6,231 bases of DNA from an uncultured Burkholderiales bacterium (GTDB taxonomy: Bacteria > Pseudomonadota > Gammaproteobacteria > Burkholderiales > Burkholderiaceae_C). The translations under genes and the position numbers were made by a program. Under the pieces are notes generated by a model that was not told where the DNA came from, searched no databases, and worked only from the letters and a program-made list of their open reading frames with translations. The stretch covers positions 1 to 6,231 of the forward strand of contig CAIYKK010000340.1 of NCBI GenBank assembly GCA_903926695.1. Reading direction: 5' to 3'. Below are positions 6,147 to 6,231 of the stretch, piece by piece (position 1 is the first letter of the stretch; every line of letters begins with the position of its first letter).

Positions 6147-6231
6147 TGGTGCGGACGGCGAGACTCGAACTCGCACAGCTTTCGCCACTACCCCCTCAAG
6201 ATAGCGTGTCTACCAATTTCACCACGTCCGC
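6147..6231 (-). tRNA. tRNA-Leu, anticodon GAG
   Basis: An 85-nt class II tRNA including encoded CCA, read on the minus strand from the last base of the window. The acceptor stem GCGGACG / CGTCCGC is perfect over 7 bp, followed by discriminator A and CCA. The D arm contains AAATTGGTAGA. The anticodon stem CTATC / GGTAG has one T-G wobble, and the loop TTGAGGG places GAG at 6197-6195, decoding CUC and CUU. A long variable arm with a GAAA loop, typical of Leu, precedes the T arm GCGAG-TTCGAGT-CTCGC. It stands on the same strand 123 bp before nuoA, a known arrangement in betaproteobacteria. Its own 5' leader and promoter are outside the window. Confidence 0.97.

Noticed and set aside
1..6231. An undescribed accessory system, mobile element or CRISPR array
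   Set aside because: The whole window apart from the 123-bp leader is accounted for by tRNA-Leu and contiguous nuo genes with short gaps. There are no transposase frames, direct-repeat arrays or abrupt composition changes.

Overview
The window carries the first seven genes of the operon for proton-pumping NADH:ubiquinone oxidoreductase (respiratory complex I, NDH-1). All genes lie on the minus strand, so transcription runs from the right end to the left. In transcription order they are tRNA-Leu(GAG), nuoA, nuoB, nuoC, nuoD, nuoE, nuoF and the first 438 codons of nuoG, which runs off the left edge. I see no plus-strand gene, mobile element, CRISPR array or foreign-looking segment.

The protein sequences suggest a betaproteobacterium of the Burkholderiales, probably close to Comamonadaceae. 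Reasons: nuoC and nuoD are separate genes rather than the fused nuoCD of enterics; tRNA-Leu sits directly before nuoA; NuoA and NuoB have the short beta/alphaproteobacterial forms of 119 and 159 residues; NuoF has an N-terminal extension ending in a [13 protein letters not shown] segment that I associate with Comamonadaceae; and NuoG lacks the extra N7 iron-sulfur cluster of E. coli and Thermus. The family-level placement comes from memory of homologues and was not searched.

Layout from right to left: 6147-6231 is an intact tRNA-Leu with encoded CCA. 6024-6146 is a 123-bp leader with a 7-bp-stem hairpin and a stretch resembling a decayed tRNA-Leu D arm and anticodon arm. 5664-6023 is nuoA (membrane arm). 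5149-5628 is nuoB (N2 cluster). 4535-5149 is nuoC and 3258-4511 is nuoD (quinone site). 2748-3251 is nuoE (N1a) and 1333-2748 is nuoF (FMN, N3). 1-1314 is partial nuoG (N1b, N5, N4). Junctions are tight: nuoB/nuoC and nuoE/nuoF share one base in a TGATG stop-start overlap, and the other gaps are 6 to 35 bp.

Together the proteins give the peripheral electron path of complex I: NADH to FMN (NuoF), then the Fe-S chain of NuoF, NuoG and (off-window) NuoI to N2 in NuoB, with quinone reduced at the NuoB/NuoD interface next to NuoA. Every Fe-S ligand I would expect for N1a, N3, N1b, N5, N4 and N2 is present, so the genes look functional. This is a conserved housekeeping region. The least expected feature is the possible tRNA remnant in the nuoA leader.
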